The translations under genes were made by a program, and so were the position numbers. 64,000 nt of DNA from Legionella santicrucis (GTDB taxonomy: Bacteria > Pseudomonadota > Gammaproteobacteria > Legionellales > Legionellaceae): contig NZ_LNYU01000054.1 in the NCBI RefSeq assembly GCF_001468135.1, positions 153,086-217,085 of the forward strand, given 5' to 3'. The notes under the pieces are model-generated. The model saw only the letters and a list, made by a program, of their open reading frames with translations. It had not been told where the DNA came from and ran no database searches. This document shows positions 26,191 through 34,768 of the stretch, in pieces (position 1 is the first letter of the stretch; each line of letters opens with the position of its first letter).

Positions 26191-26759
26191 AACTTTATTT
26201 TAATTCATTCAATAATACCAAAATAAAAAGTATTAGTGAGTTAGAAAATACAATAAAAAATGATTTAGAAGCACGTATAGAAGCTCCAGTTTCAGTTAAA
26301 ATTTATCTTTTGGAACAAGCAAAACACTACGCTGTATCACAAATACCGAAAGGTGAGTGCATTGACCATCTCGATGTTGAATGCTCTGTCTATTTGGTTG
26401 AGCCATCATTTCTTAGTGTTCAAAACGAGTTAGTGGAAGAAAGATTGTATTCTAACCTATTAAAATCAAATTGCTTGGTGACTAATCAACCCGATTGGGG
26501 AAGCATACAAATTGCGTATAAAGGAAAAAAGATTAATCAAGAAGGCTTATTAAAATACCTTGTTTCCTTTAGAAATCATAACGAGTTTCATGAACAATGT
26601 ATTGAACGGATTTTTGTGGATATTATGAACTGTTGCAAACCGGAAATATTATCAATCTATGGACGTTATACTCGGCGAGGAGGATTGGATATTAACCCCT
26701 ATCGCTCCACAGAAAATAGTCCTTTTGGTAGAGAAAATATCCGGTTGGTCCGTCAATAA
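25903..26759 (+). pseudogene. queF: QueF (7-cyano-7-deazaguanine reductase), frameshifted
   Basis: QueF reduces preQ0 to preQ1 in queuosine tRNA modification. Its own ATG at 25903 follows GGAG with 9-bp spacing. The first ~50 codons (YDSTYNPNRLYPIPRAGKRQEIGIDP) are in the MerR frame; from about 26064 the protein continues in another frame (VGFDCWNHYEVSWLNEKG, LIESKSLKLYFNSFN, catalytic Cys in LLKSNCLVTNQPDWGS, YTRRGGLDINPYRS). One base appears missing (or two extra) between about 26047 and 26063, next to a run of five C. All catalytic residues are otherwise present, so the damage looks recent. Confidence 0.88.
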
Positions 26760-26766
26760 TAGCGCT

Positions 26767-27717
26767 TTATTGTTCTATCCAAGCTCTTAATTTTCCAGCA
26801 AATCGGCCTTGTCGACACAGTGTTATTGATGCGATGGGGTCGATGCTTTTAATTAGGCGATACTCGCCCAACACCGCATGTATAGCCCAACATTGTTCAA
26901 TAATTGCAATGATCTCAAGCAAATGCGCAGAGGACTCTATCGAGAGCCAGTTTTTAAAACAATCCTCCTGTAATTTCTTATATTGACTGCTTGGTAGTTT
27001 TAAATGTTCTGTTGCACGATACAAACAATTAACGAATGAGAAAAAAGGATGAGTAATAACAACTTCCCCTAAATCAATCAGCGTGGTTTGATGAGTATTG
27101 AGATTCACTAAGATATTTTTATCATGAAAATCGGCATGGCCAAAAGTATCAGGCACTTTGAAACTGGCTAATTGGTCACAAAGAATTTGTAATTTACTCT
27201 CTAAATTTTTTAATTGTTTTAATTCTTTTTGAGTTAATCCATCGCCAATTAATAACTCTTCTTCATTCATTAATTGGTTATAAAGTCTTGGCAATTGTTG
27301 CAGGCGCCAATCAGGGACGCCTAAATCAAGAAGGAGGTTTATTTTATCTGCTGAGTCTATCTGCAGCTTTGTGTAATGATGAATGGCATCAATTAAAAGG
27401 TTAGGTCTAAATTCCTGTTTAAAGACATCATGTAAAGGAATGCCAGCATCTTGCATTAAAAAACAGTTTAGTTCCTGATTATGAGCCAAGATTTGCGGAA
27501 CAGGAGCATTGAATTGTTGCTGCAATAGCTGAATGACGTTGGTTTCTAATGACAATGCAGAAGGAACCTTCTTCAAATAAACCAATCCAAAGTTCGTTTG
27601 AAAGCGACACACTTCTGACCAAGCTGTATCGAGAATTATTTCGGGCTTGGTGGGTTCAATTTGAAATCCTAAATTGTTTAAGGCACTAAGTGCCCATTCT
27701 ATGTGAGGATTCTTCAT
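26767..27717 (-). CDS. APH-family phosphotransferase
   Basis: 316 aa. Catalytic loop FGHADFHDKNILVNL (HADxxxxN variant of HGD) and metal site TLIDLGE. It is a clear paralogue of the protein at 33079 (shared CFLMQDAGIPL and VPDWRL-QLP). Overlaps the upstream GNAT-APH gene by 4 bp, so both form a leftward operon. Substrate unknown. Confidence 0.83.
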   Translation of the reverse strand: MKNPHIEWALSALNNLGFQIEPTKPEIILDTAWSEVCRFQTNFGLVYLKKVPSALSLETNVIQLLQQQFNAPVPQILAHNQELNCFLMQDAGIPLHDVFKQEFRPNLLIDAIHHYTKLQIDSADKINLLLDLGVPDWRLQQLPRLYNQLMNEEELLIGDGLTQKELKQLKNLESKLQILCDQLASFKVPDTFGHADFHDKNILVNLNTHQTTLIDLGEVVITHPFFSFVNCLYRATEHLKLPSSQYKKLQEDCFKNWLSIESSAHLLEIIAIIEQCWAIHAVLGEYRLIKSIDPIASITLCRQGRFAGKLRAWIEQ

Positions 27718-29156
27718 GATAGTTTCCTATGATCCTCGATCACTTCATGAATTGTGCGCAATGCTCTTTTTGCTTCAAAATTCATCTCTGTTTGTTGATT
27801 CACAAGGTACATCATTGATTTCCATAAAGCCCAGGCACGTCCTCGTTCCCAAGTCTTTGAGTCAAGTTCTAGTGTTTCTAAAAAAATGCTCCGACTTTTT
27901 CCTTCAAATAGTGTCCAGGCAATAGCAAGATCGCAAGCAGGATCGCCGATTGCGAGTTGGCCAAAATCGATAACCGCACTTAATTTTCCTTGAGAAAGCA
28001 ATAAATTGCCAACACTCACATCACCATGGACCCATACTGGTGGATTTTGCCATGAGGTGGAGAGTGCTTTTTCCCAAACTTGTGTTGCAGAATGAAAATC
28101 TATATTGTCCTTCAAATTTTCGATGGCTTTGTGTGTCTCTGAATCATAAACTGCTAAATCACCACCACGATAAAAACTCTGGGGCCCAGCAAGAGGACCG
28201 CCTATTGAATTGATGCTCTGGAGCGCTTTAAGAAATAGAGCTAAATCATGTGCAAATTCAGGTAAATCATTAATGGGAGTAACCGCTGCTGTTTCTCCAG
28301 GAAGCCAATGATTAATGGACCACTTCCAAGGATACAGGGTACTGGGTTTTCCCATCGCAAGCGGTGCGGGTATCGGAAGAGGAAGATGTGGGGCCAATTG
28401 GGGTAACCATGCTTGCTCTTTTTCCACTTGTCCTGCGTATTCGGCGCTGCTTGGCATACGAATGAGCATTTCTGTACCTAGGTGAAAGGTTCTATTGTCC
28501 CAACCGCTATTGTTTACAGCTTGAATAGGCAGATGACTCCACTGTGGAAATTGCTGAGCAATGAGCTCGCGCACTAAGCTTTCAGTAATATTCATGGGTT
28601 GTGTATTTGTCATTGGTACACCATAAAATCGATATTCTACTTCATCAAGCAACTTGCCTGATTCACTTGTTTTGATGTATTCATCTTGAATGATGCCACC
28701 CATTTTTTCGGCAAGTTTGCGACTTGGGATATTATGTCTTACAACTGGATATTTTAGATAATCATAAACAAGATTAGTTTCAGCCCATGTTTTTAATAAA
28801 TTAATTGTTTCAAAACCATAGTGAAATCCATGAGCACTTTTCTTTAACCAAATACCTAATTCGGGTGTTTTCGTATTCGCTTGGTGCAGGCAGGCATATC
28901 CTAAAAAAGCTTGGTTTTCTTCGTTTAAAATGACTAATGCGATTTCAGTGCCTTCCTGCATTTTGATTTGTTGTTCAGAAATATGCTGGTTAATTTCTTC
29001 TTGAGTTTTCGGAGCACTTGGCCACATATGTTCTGTAATTTCAGCGGTAAATTCTTTGCACAACTCTTCGGCATAGTTTAGTGAAATAGGGATTAACTGA
29101 AGTCGTTCGGATTTCAGGGCGAGATGCAGATAGTTGGGCATAGAATATTTACTCAT
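27714..29156 (-). CDS. Fusion: GNAT acetyltransferase + APH phosphotransferase
   Basis: The frame extends to a TTG at 29249, but the first ~31 residues look non-coding; ATG 29156 gives MSKYSMPNYLHLALKSERLQL, a RimJ-like start. GNAT part (~1-185): ELGIWLKKSAHGFHYGFE, PSRKLAEKMGG. APH part (~195-480): IRMPSSAEYAGQVEKEQAWL, WVHGDVSVGNLLL, AVIDFGQLAIGDPACDLAIAW. This mirrors the bifunctional acetylase-kinase design of AAC(6')-APH(2''), though built from other subfamilies. Divergent from the kinase-LuxR regulator at 29376. Confidence 0.85.
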   Translation of the reverse strand: MSKYSMPNYLHLALKSERLQLIPISLNYAEELCKEFTAEITEHMWPSAPKTQEEINQHISEQQIKMQEGTEIALVILNEENQAFLGYACLHQANTKTPELGIWLKKSAHGFHYGFETINLLKTWAETNLVYDYLKYPVVRHNIPSRKLAEKMGGIIQDEYIKTSESGKLLDEVEYRFYGVPMTNTQPMNITESLVRELIAQQFPQWSHLPIQAVNNSGWDNRTFHLGTEMLIRMPSSAEYAGQVEKEQAWLPQLAPHLPLPIPAPLAMGKPSTLYPWKWSINHWLPGETAAVTPINDLPEFAHDLALFLKALQSINSIGGPLAGPQSFYRGGDLAVYDSETHKAIENLKDNIDFHSATQVWEKALSTSWQNPPVWVHGDVSVGNLLLSQGKLSAVIDFGQLAIGDPACDLAIAWTLFEGKSRSIFLETLELDSKTWERGRAWALWKSMMYLVNQQTEMNFEAKRALRTIHEVIEDHRKLS

Positions 29157-29297
29157 AGAAATTGTTAGCAATGTTTTGCTTGTTATCTTATCAATCAGTG
29201 TACTCTCAAGTGAATGCTTGGAAGAAAAAAATACTGCTATTTTTCCCAAAATTAATTTTTCTGTTAGATTAGAATAATAATCCTATACTCAATACTC

Positions 29298-29342
29298 ACG
29301 TAGTTCTACGTATTGATGCATCTTATGGTCTATTTGTATAAT
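29298..29342 (+). promoter_or_regulatory. Dyad operator and promoter of the kinase-LuxR gene
   Basis: ACGTAG-TT-CTACGT (29298-29311) is a perfect 14-bp inverted repeat. Immediately downstream are TTGATG (29313-29318), an 18-bp spacer and TATAAT (29337-29342). The dyad centre lies about 44 bp before the likely start site, the position used by LuxR-type activators. It sits between divergent genes, so it may control both. Confidence 0.65.
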
Positions 29343-29375
29343 TATTACATCATTTAGTTTTAGGAGATAGTAAGA

Positions 29376-30155
29376 ATGAATCAACCTCAACGAATTTTTA
29401 TTGTTGGTCATCATGGTGCGGGTAAAGGATTATTAGCAAAGTCTGTGTCTCAATCATTAGGGTGGCGATTTGTCGATGCGGATTTGGGGTTAGAGTTCCA
29501 TGTTGGACGACATGTGTGGGAAATACTTGGAGGCCCTGGGAGTGATGCTTTTTATGAATGTCAGTTTGATATATTAACTTCCCTTTGCACCCAAGAGCAT
29601 ATCATTGTGACAACGGATTCCAGCGTTGTTTTGTCATTAAAAAATCGTCAGTTATTGCACGATGAAATGACTGTATTTTTGGATGTGAGTACTCCGGTCC
29701 AAATCGATCGTACTGCACGCAATACTACAAGTTTATTGCCTATACCAAGTTTGAGCGATTTTTTTGAGCAACTACATGATGAGCGAGATAATTTATATAA
29801 AGAGGTTGCTACACTCACTATGCATGGTGATGATGGGAAATTAGAGGAGCATACACGTTGTATTGTGACGGCTGTGGTGGGGAATGAAGAAATGTTACCC
29901 CAAAAAAACCTAACATCAATTTTGGAGAAAAAAGATTTTACTTTATACCATAAGGAATTTCACACGAAAGTTGAGCTAACTGAACAACAAGCCATATACC
30001 TGAAGTTGTTGGCACAAGGAAAAACAGCTAAAGAAATTGCGCGTGAAACTCATGTTTCTTACAGAACAGTTGAAGGAATGATTGCTAAATTGATGGAGTC
30101 CTTAGGATGTTCTTCCAGTAAAGAACTAATTGCTTTATTTCATGAACAACCATGA
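29376..30155 (+). CDS. Fusion: shikimate-kinase-like P-loop domain + LuxR-type HTH
   Basis: 259 aa. Residues 1-~170: P-loop kinase-like domain (GHHGAGKGLLAKS Walker A, then WRFVDADLGLEFHVG, as in shikimate kinases). Residues ~195-257: LuxR/GerE helix-turn-helix (LTEQQAIYLKLLAQGKTAKE, THVSYRTVEGMIAKLMESLG). The result looks like a one-component regulator that senses a nucleotide or small ligand with a kinase fold. It is divergent from the GNAT-APH/APH operon and has a dyad at activator distance from its own promoter. Confidence 0.82.
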   Translation: MNQPQRIFIVGHHGAGKGLLAKSVSQSLGWRFVDADLGLEFHVGRHVWEILGGPGSDAFYECQFDILTSLCTQEHIIVTTDSSVVLSLKNRQLLHDEMTVFLDVSTPVQIDRTARNTTSLLPIPSLSDFFEQLHDERDNLYKEVATLTMHGDDGKLEEHTRCIVTAVVGNEEMLPQKNLTSILEKKDFTLYHKEFHTKVELTEQQAIYLKLLAQGKTAKEIARETHVSYRTVEGMIAKLMESLGCSSSKELIALFHEQP

Positions 30156-30157
30156 TT

Positions 30158-30907
30158 CTAAATGCATTCGATTGGCTTAGCTAATAAATAACTTTTTCGC
30201 GTTATTGGCATCAATCGTTCAATGGCGTAGCGCAGCATGGTTCTTGGCATTCGATAAGCATGGCTATCTAAAAATTCGATGAGGATAGCTTGGTTACGTT
30301 TTCCTACTTCTCGTAACATCCAGCCTACGGCCTTATGAATTAAATCATGATCGTCGCATAGCAGTTTTTCTGCAAGTTTAAGAGTGCAATCAAAATGATT
30401 ATTTCGAATAAAATACCAAGTGGCGACAATGGCGATACGTTTTTCCCAAAGGTTAGTGCTTTCTGCAAGGGTGAAGAGGAGTGTTTTGTCCTTATCTAAT
30501 AAATGCGCCCCAACAATCCAATGGGCTGAAGCGTCAACCAAATTCCAGTTATTAATCTGATTGATATGAGTTAAATAAAATTGAAAAATCGTTTGCTTGA
30601 GGTCTATATCTCCTTTTTGATAATGAGTTACTAACATTAATAGCGCTAATAAGCGTTCTTCATTAATAGATGAATACAACAACTCTTGTAACAAAGAAAA
30701 GGGTAATACGGTTTGATAACGTTTGGCGACTTTTCTTAATTCAGGGACGCTTACACCTATAAATTGGTCATGCTCTGCATAATCTCCCGGCCCCGTTTTA
30801 TAATAGATTGTTTTTGGCTGCGAATAAGGCTTTTTAAGTAACTCGAGCTCGCTTCTAAGTGTTTTGAGTGACTCCATCATTTCGGTTTTATTTAGAGTTG
30901 TTGTCAT
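30158..30907 (-). CDS. AlkD-like DNA alkylation repair protein
   Basis: 249 aa HEAT-like helical protein of the AlkC/AlkD family. Family marks: VSVPELRKVAKRY, LLYSSINEERLLALLML, NNWNLVDASAHWIVG (catalytic-type Asp), LWEKRIAIVATWYFIRN (Arg), and DLIHKAVGWMLREVGKR. These glycosylases remove bulky N3/N7-alkylated bases. Last gene of a leftward run VOC-EVE-GyrI-like-AlkD. Confidence 0.88.
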   Translation of the reverse strand: MTTTLNKTEMMESLKTLRSELELLKKPYSQPKTIYYKTGPGDYAEHDQFIGVSVPELRKVAKRYQTVLPFSLLQELLYSSINEERLLALLMLVTHYQKGDIDLKQTIFQFYLTHINQINNWNLVDASAHWIVGAHLLDKDKTLLFTLAESTNLWEKRIAIVATWYFIRNNHFDCTLKLAEKLLCDDHDLIHKAVGWMLREVGKRNQAILIEFLDSHAYRMPRTMLRYAIERLMPITRKSYLLAKPIECI

Positions 30908-30926
30908 AGTTAATATCTTATGTTAG

Positions 30927-31385
30927 TTATTTTATGCCTATGTATACTGCACTTTCATGAGGCGTTTTATAGAGCTCAAAATCAGTGAGGTAGATTCTTT
31001 CGTATTTTGGCTTTTCATTAAAATAGCTCCAAATAGTTTGCCAGGCATTAATGATTGCTGAGGGATTAGGCCCAATTGCTTTAAAAACCAGATAGTTGCC
31101 CGCGTTTATAGTGACTCTATCCAAGTGCGTAGCTTTGGATTCATTCACAATTCCTATCCCAGCAGTAACTGTATAGTACCCTGATGAGTCGGACTCATAA
31201 TGGTGATACACGCCATAAACGGGGCTATCTTGTTGTGTTTTGATTTTTGAATCAAGAAATTGCTCCCAAAGATGAGGTATTCGTGCAGTTTTGGGATTAA
31301 AATCCTCTTCATTTTTTGTTCTTACACTCATTCCAGTTACTTTAAATTCTTGAATCTGGGTCAATTGGGGTATAATAACAGTCAT
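30927..31385 (-). CDS. GyrI-like effector-binding domain protein
   Basis: Start ATG 31385, six bases after GGAG (the frame also extends to a TTG at 31397). ~152 aa: the SOUL/GyrI-like fold, with FKVTGMSVRTKN, IPHLWEQFLDSKI, VYGVYHHYESD, and the C-terminal AWQTIWSYFN...YERIYLTDFELY. Stand-alone members bind or sequester small hydrophobic or cationic drugs. Sits 19 bp before the AlkD-like gene on the same transcript. Confidence 0.8.
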   Translation of the reverse strand: MTVIIPQLTQIQEFKVTGMSVRTKNEEDFNPKTARIPHLWEQFLDSKIKTQQDSPVYGVYHHYESDSSGYYTVTAGIGIVNESKATHLDRVTINAGNYLVFKAIGPNPSAIINAWQTIWSYFNEKPKYERIYLTDFELYKTPHESAVYIGIK

Positions 31386-31408
31386 ATAAGGCTCCAAAGT
31401 AGAAGTTT

Positions 31409-31837
31409 TTAATTAATATAAGCCTGCATGGCATTGGCAATGATGCGTTTATCCGCTTCACTGATTTTTAATAGGCCAAAACGAAATGGGTATCCCCAAT
31501 TCTTGGTATTTTTTGTCAATTCGAGCGATTCAATAAGCGTGTGTATCGAAACATCAATCTTTTTATTGGCCCAAAGTACATTTCGTCGAAATGGATGAAA
31601 ACCATTACCCATATCCACTTGATAGGGCTCACCTGGTAGAACGATTCTAATTGCCGTAAATGCTTGCAGTTTTTCAATGCCTTTAAAGTGCAGCGTCGGC
31701 GAGTAATAAATGATGCAATCGTCCGCTTTTATTCTCTTTAGAGGTGCAAGTTTACCGTAGCAAACTTGCATAAACCCTCCTTCCACTCCAATTTGCACGT
31801 GGGACGCGCAGGCGACAGCCAGCCAGTTTTGGTTCAT
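31409..31837 (-). CDS. EVE-domain protein
   Basis: 142 aa. Pattern of EVE (PUA-like) proteins: NWLAVACASHVQIGVEGGFMQVCYG, KADDCIIYYSP, FTAIRIVLPGEPYQVD, FHPFRRNVLW. EVE domains recognise modified bases or nucleic acid. Overlaps the VOC gene by 4 bp; next to a DNA alkylation repair gene, so a modified-base role is plausible. Confidence 0.82.
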   Translation of the reverse strand: MNQNWLAVACASHVQIGVEGGFMQVCYGKLAPLKRIKADDCIIYYSPTLHFKGIEKLQAFTAIRIVLPGEPYQVDMGNGFHPFRRNVLWANKKIDVSIHTLIESLELTKNTKNWGYPFRFGLLKISEADKRIIANAMQAYIN

Positions 31838-32208
31838 GATCCGTTCTTTGAAAAAAAGCGAATTCGATGACCATCTGGGTCGCAGGTTACAAACGTATAA
31901 CCAAAATCCATCGGTGTTGGTTCTTGTATCATTTTAAAATTCTTAGTTTGATAATTTCTAAAAAGTTCATCAACGGCTTGCTCATCGGGAACCAAAATAG
32001 CGAGTTCGCTACCGCCACCTAATGCAGTTGGTGCAGGTAACGCAGAATTTTGAGACCATAATCCCAATCGCAAACCGGATTTTAATAAAAACATGGCGTA
32101 ATCAGGCTCAGTGTGGATAGGCTGAGCATTGAGCAATTCTGAGTAAAAATGAGTACTGTTTTCTATATTGCTCACATAAAATAGAACTAAATTGGGGTCG
32201 AATGTCAT
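31834..32208 (-). CDS. VOC/glyoxalase-fold protein
   Basis: 124 aa, two beta-alpha-beta-beta-beta modules: FYVSNIENSTHFYSELLNAQP and YTFVTCDPDGHRIRFFS. The VOC superfamily includes glyoxalase I, fosfomycin and bleomycin resistance proteins. Heads a four-gene leftward operon, 77 bp downstream of a WYL regulator on the same strand. Confidence 0.84.
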   Translation of the reverse strand: MTFDPNLVLFYVSNIENSTHFYSELLNAQPIHTEPDYAMFLLKSGLRLGLWSQNSALPAPTALGGGSELAILVPDEQAVDELFRNYQTKNFKMIQEPTPMDFGYTFVTCDPDGHRIRFFSKNGS

Positions 32209-32285
32209 GATTTTTCCTGTTTTTTATTTCGCTAAATTCATTGGAGAATATAAAACATACGGATGACAGTTTTTGTCAGCATCAT

Positions 32286-32978
32286 TCAATAGGATTGGGG
32301 AATGTTATGTAGGGTGCGCCACTTCTTTAAAAGGGATTGTCGGCGTTCGGAATATTTTTGTTCTTTAATGGATAATTGAATAATTCTATCGGTTCTGAAG
32401 TGACGGAAGTCCTGCCTTAGTTCACACCAACCCACCATGAGATGCACTTCATCAAAAAAGCCGAGCGCGATAGGCCAGAGTATTCGTGTCGAATGATTGT
32501 TTTGGAGATCTTGATATTCTAATTCGATTTTTCGTTCTAAACGTATCGCTTTGCGAATGAGAATAAGATCACTATCTTTACTTTCGGCACATTTTCCTGG
32601 GGGAACTAAGAGTCCTGAAGTTTCTAGTTGGTGTTTTAATTCAGTAGGAAGGACTGCTGAAATTTTTGCAAGCACATTTTGAGCTGCGATTTTAAGTTGA
32701 GTATCCGCTCGTTGTGCAACCCAACTTGACCCTAGCACCATTGCCTCAATTTCATCATCTGAAAACATCAAAGGAGGCAACATAAAACCAGATTTAAGCA
32801 CATAACCAACACCGGGCTCACCTTCAATGGGCGCGCCTAAGGATTGTAAGGTTATTATATCTCGGTACAGAGTGCGTAGGCTTACGCCTAATTCTTCTGA
32901 AAGTTTTTTGCCACTCACGGGTAATCGGTGACGTCGTAATAATTGAATTAAATCAAACAAACGTTCAGTTCGGGACAA
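32286..32978 (-). CDS. YafY-type HTH-WYL transcriptional regulator
   Basis: 230 aa. N-terminal HTH_11 winged helix (ERLFDLIQLLRRHRLPVSGKKL, LGVSLRTLYRDIITLQSLG), then the linker FMLPPLMFSDDEIEAM and a C-terminal WYL-type ligand domain in which the motif is degenerate (VHLMVGWCELRQDFRHFRTDRI). Likely regulates the downstream VOC-EVE-GyrI-AlkD genes. Confidence 0.87.
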   Translation of the reverse strand: MSRTERLFDLIQLLRRHRLPVSGKKLSEELGVSLRTLYRDIITLQSLGAPIEGEPGVGYVLKSGFMLPPLMFSDDEIEAMVLGSSWVAQRADTQLKIAAQNVLAKISAVLPTELKHQLETSGLLVPPGKCAESKDSDLILIRKAIRLERKIELEYQDLQNNHSTRILWPIALGFFDEVHLMVGWCELRQDFRHFRTDRIIQLSIKEQKYSERRQSLLKKWRTLHNIPQSY

Positions 32979-33078
32979 GATACTGCTGCCAAATTATGCC
33001 AGTAGTATATCATGAATACTTATAGAACTAATAAGCTGCTTATTATGATTATTTCTAATAGTAACTTAATTTTTGGGA

Positions 33079-34056
33079 CTAATGGATGCCTTCAAGAAGT
33101 GCTTTAAAACCACCTGCTATCGGACTAGGTTGATTGGGATAATAGGCCTTGTAGGCCTGGCGATCCACACTGAGCATAAACTGGTTAGATGCGAGTATAT
33201 TCCAAAATAGCCGGATCTGTTTGGCAACAATGAATGCATTTAACAGTTGTTTTTCTGTCGCTAATCCTAGCCAATTTTCGAAGCAAGCATCTTGAAATTT
33301 CAGGTAGGTTGAATCACCTTCTGTTACTCCATGGTGAGTAATCGATTGTTCTAAACAGGTCTGTAACGAAAAAAATGGATGAAGGATAGCGGTCTCGCCC
33401 CAATCAACAAAAGTCATTCTTTTAGTAATTGGATCAAGAAGAACATTTTTATCATGAAAATCGTGATAACCAATGGTTTCAGGAATCTTAAAGCTTGCTA
33501 ATAATTTGCACTGTGCTGAAAATTTCGGGCTTAGGGCGTGTAGTGTTTGTAATTCTTTATCGGTGAGTCCCTCTGCTTTTAAAAAAGTAGTTTGCTTTAA
33601 GATGTGATCATAAAGAAAGGGTAATTGATTTAATCGCCAATCGGGTACACCAAGTTTGAGAAACGTAGCGATACACTCTTCAGATCTGCGTTGAATTGTG
33701 GCATATTGTTTTATTGCTTGGCATAATAGCTCTGGCTTGAAGTTGGTTTTAAGCGTTTGACGCAAAGAAATACCCGCATCCCTCATTAGAAAACAATGTA
33801 AATCCTCATTAATTTCAATTATATCGGGCACATTGGCATGGAATTGGGATGACAATACTCGAATGATTTTGGGCTCATTAGATAGAAAAAAAGATGGTGG
33901 TGTTTGTTTTAAATAAAAATTCTCTGTTGATGTTGCAAATCGGATCACATGAGACCACGGTGTTGACAATACAATTTCTGGCGAGCGCTCTATTGAGTAG
34001 CCATTAGAAACCAGGTAATCGGTTCCCCATTTGAAAAGTGGTAGTAGATTATTCAT
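33079..34056 (-). CDS. APH-family phosphotransferase
   Basis: 325 aa, paralogue of 26767-27717. Catalytic loop IGYHDFHDKNVLLDP (HDFHDKN; the Gly of HGD is replaced) and metal site TFVDWGET. Shares CFLMRDAGISL and VPDWRLNQLPFLYD. Monocistronic on this strand. Confidence 0.8.
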   Translation of the reverse strand: MNNLLPLFKWGTDYLVSNGYSIERSPEIVLSTPWSHVIRFATSTENFYLKQTPPSFFLSNEPKIIRVLSSQFHANVPDIIEINEDLHCFLMRDAGISLRQTLKTNFKPELLCQAIKQYATIQRRSEECIATFLKLGVPDWRLNQLPFLYDHILKQTTFLKAEGLTDKELQTLHALSPKFSAQCKLLASFKIPETIGYHDFHDKNVLLDPITKRMTFVDWGETAILHPFFSLQTCLEQSITHHGVTEGDSTYLKFQDACFENWLGLATEKQLLNAFIVAKQIRLFWNILASNQFMLSVDRQAYKAYYPNQPSPIAGGFKALLEGIH

Positions 34057-34212
34057 TTTTGGAAGTTAAAATGCATAAAAAATGACGAGAAAAATATAAG
34101 TCTTACTTAACATAAAAAACTTCCCTTTAAATAGTTACCCAGAGAATATTATACATAAAAAAGCGAGTCTCAATAGAATAGTAAAAGCAGGATAAAATAA
34201 TGGAACAGCAAG

Positions 34213-34509
34213 ATGATTTACCTATATCCGGGGTATAAACAAAAGGATAATGGATTAATTCTTAGTTTGCTTATTCAACCCGGCGCCAAATGCAATCAAG
34301 TAGTAGGTGCTGTTGGAGGGGAACTCAAGATAAAAATCGCGGCACCTTCTATTGAAGATAAAGCCAACATGGAATTAGTGCGATACCTGTCTGTCTTATT
34401 CAAAGTCCCTAAAAGTCAAATTTAAATAAAGAGAGGCCTTCAGTCTCGACACAAGATCATTGAAGTCATTGGTTGTGGTGTTGATGCTCTCCAGTGGTGT
34501 AAAATTTAA
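34213..34509 (+). pseudogene. yggU: YggU/DUF167 family gene interrupted by a stop codon
   Basis: Residues up to VPKSQI match DUF167 (LSLLIQPGAKCNQVVG, LKIKIAAPSIEDKANMELVRYL). A TAA at 34423 stops it at 70 aa, but the same frame continues with IKRGLQSRHKIIEVIG, the expected family C-terminus, to a TAA at 34507. A single GAA-to-TAA change would explain it. A second decayed copy of the 3' end lies at ~42512. Confidence 0.8.
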
Positions 34510-34535
34510 AGAATGATTTTAAATAATGAGCCTAA

Positions 34536-34764
34536 ATGCTGGATACAACAATAATTGAGAGCAATTGGCGCTCTCGTGGCTTTAGTTTTGAGCTTTGGGA
34601 AGATCCCCCAGGTCAAATTTGGAAGGATTTTAACCATGGGCAATAAAACGTTAAAACCTGCTATTGGAGAAGAAGTATTGATTCCAGCAGGAGTAGATCA
34701 TACGGTTCAAACCAGTTCCACCACAGGGAGCCGTTGGTATTATGGTTACAAAGTAAGAAGGTAA
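34536..34764 (+). pseudogene. Cupin gene remnant (frameshift and internal deletion)
   Basis: Frame from ATG 34536 reads ESNWRSRGFSFELWEDPPGQIW, the start of a small cupin, then stops. Another frame continues with KPAIGEEVLIPAGVDHTVQT and WYYGYKVRR, the family C-terminus. The central beta strands between are missing. Judged non-functional. Confidence 0.65.
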
Positions 34765-34768
34765 GGAA

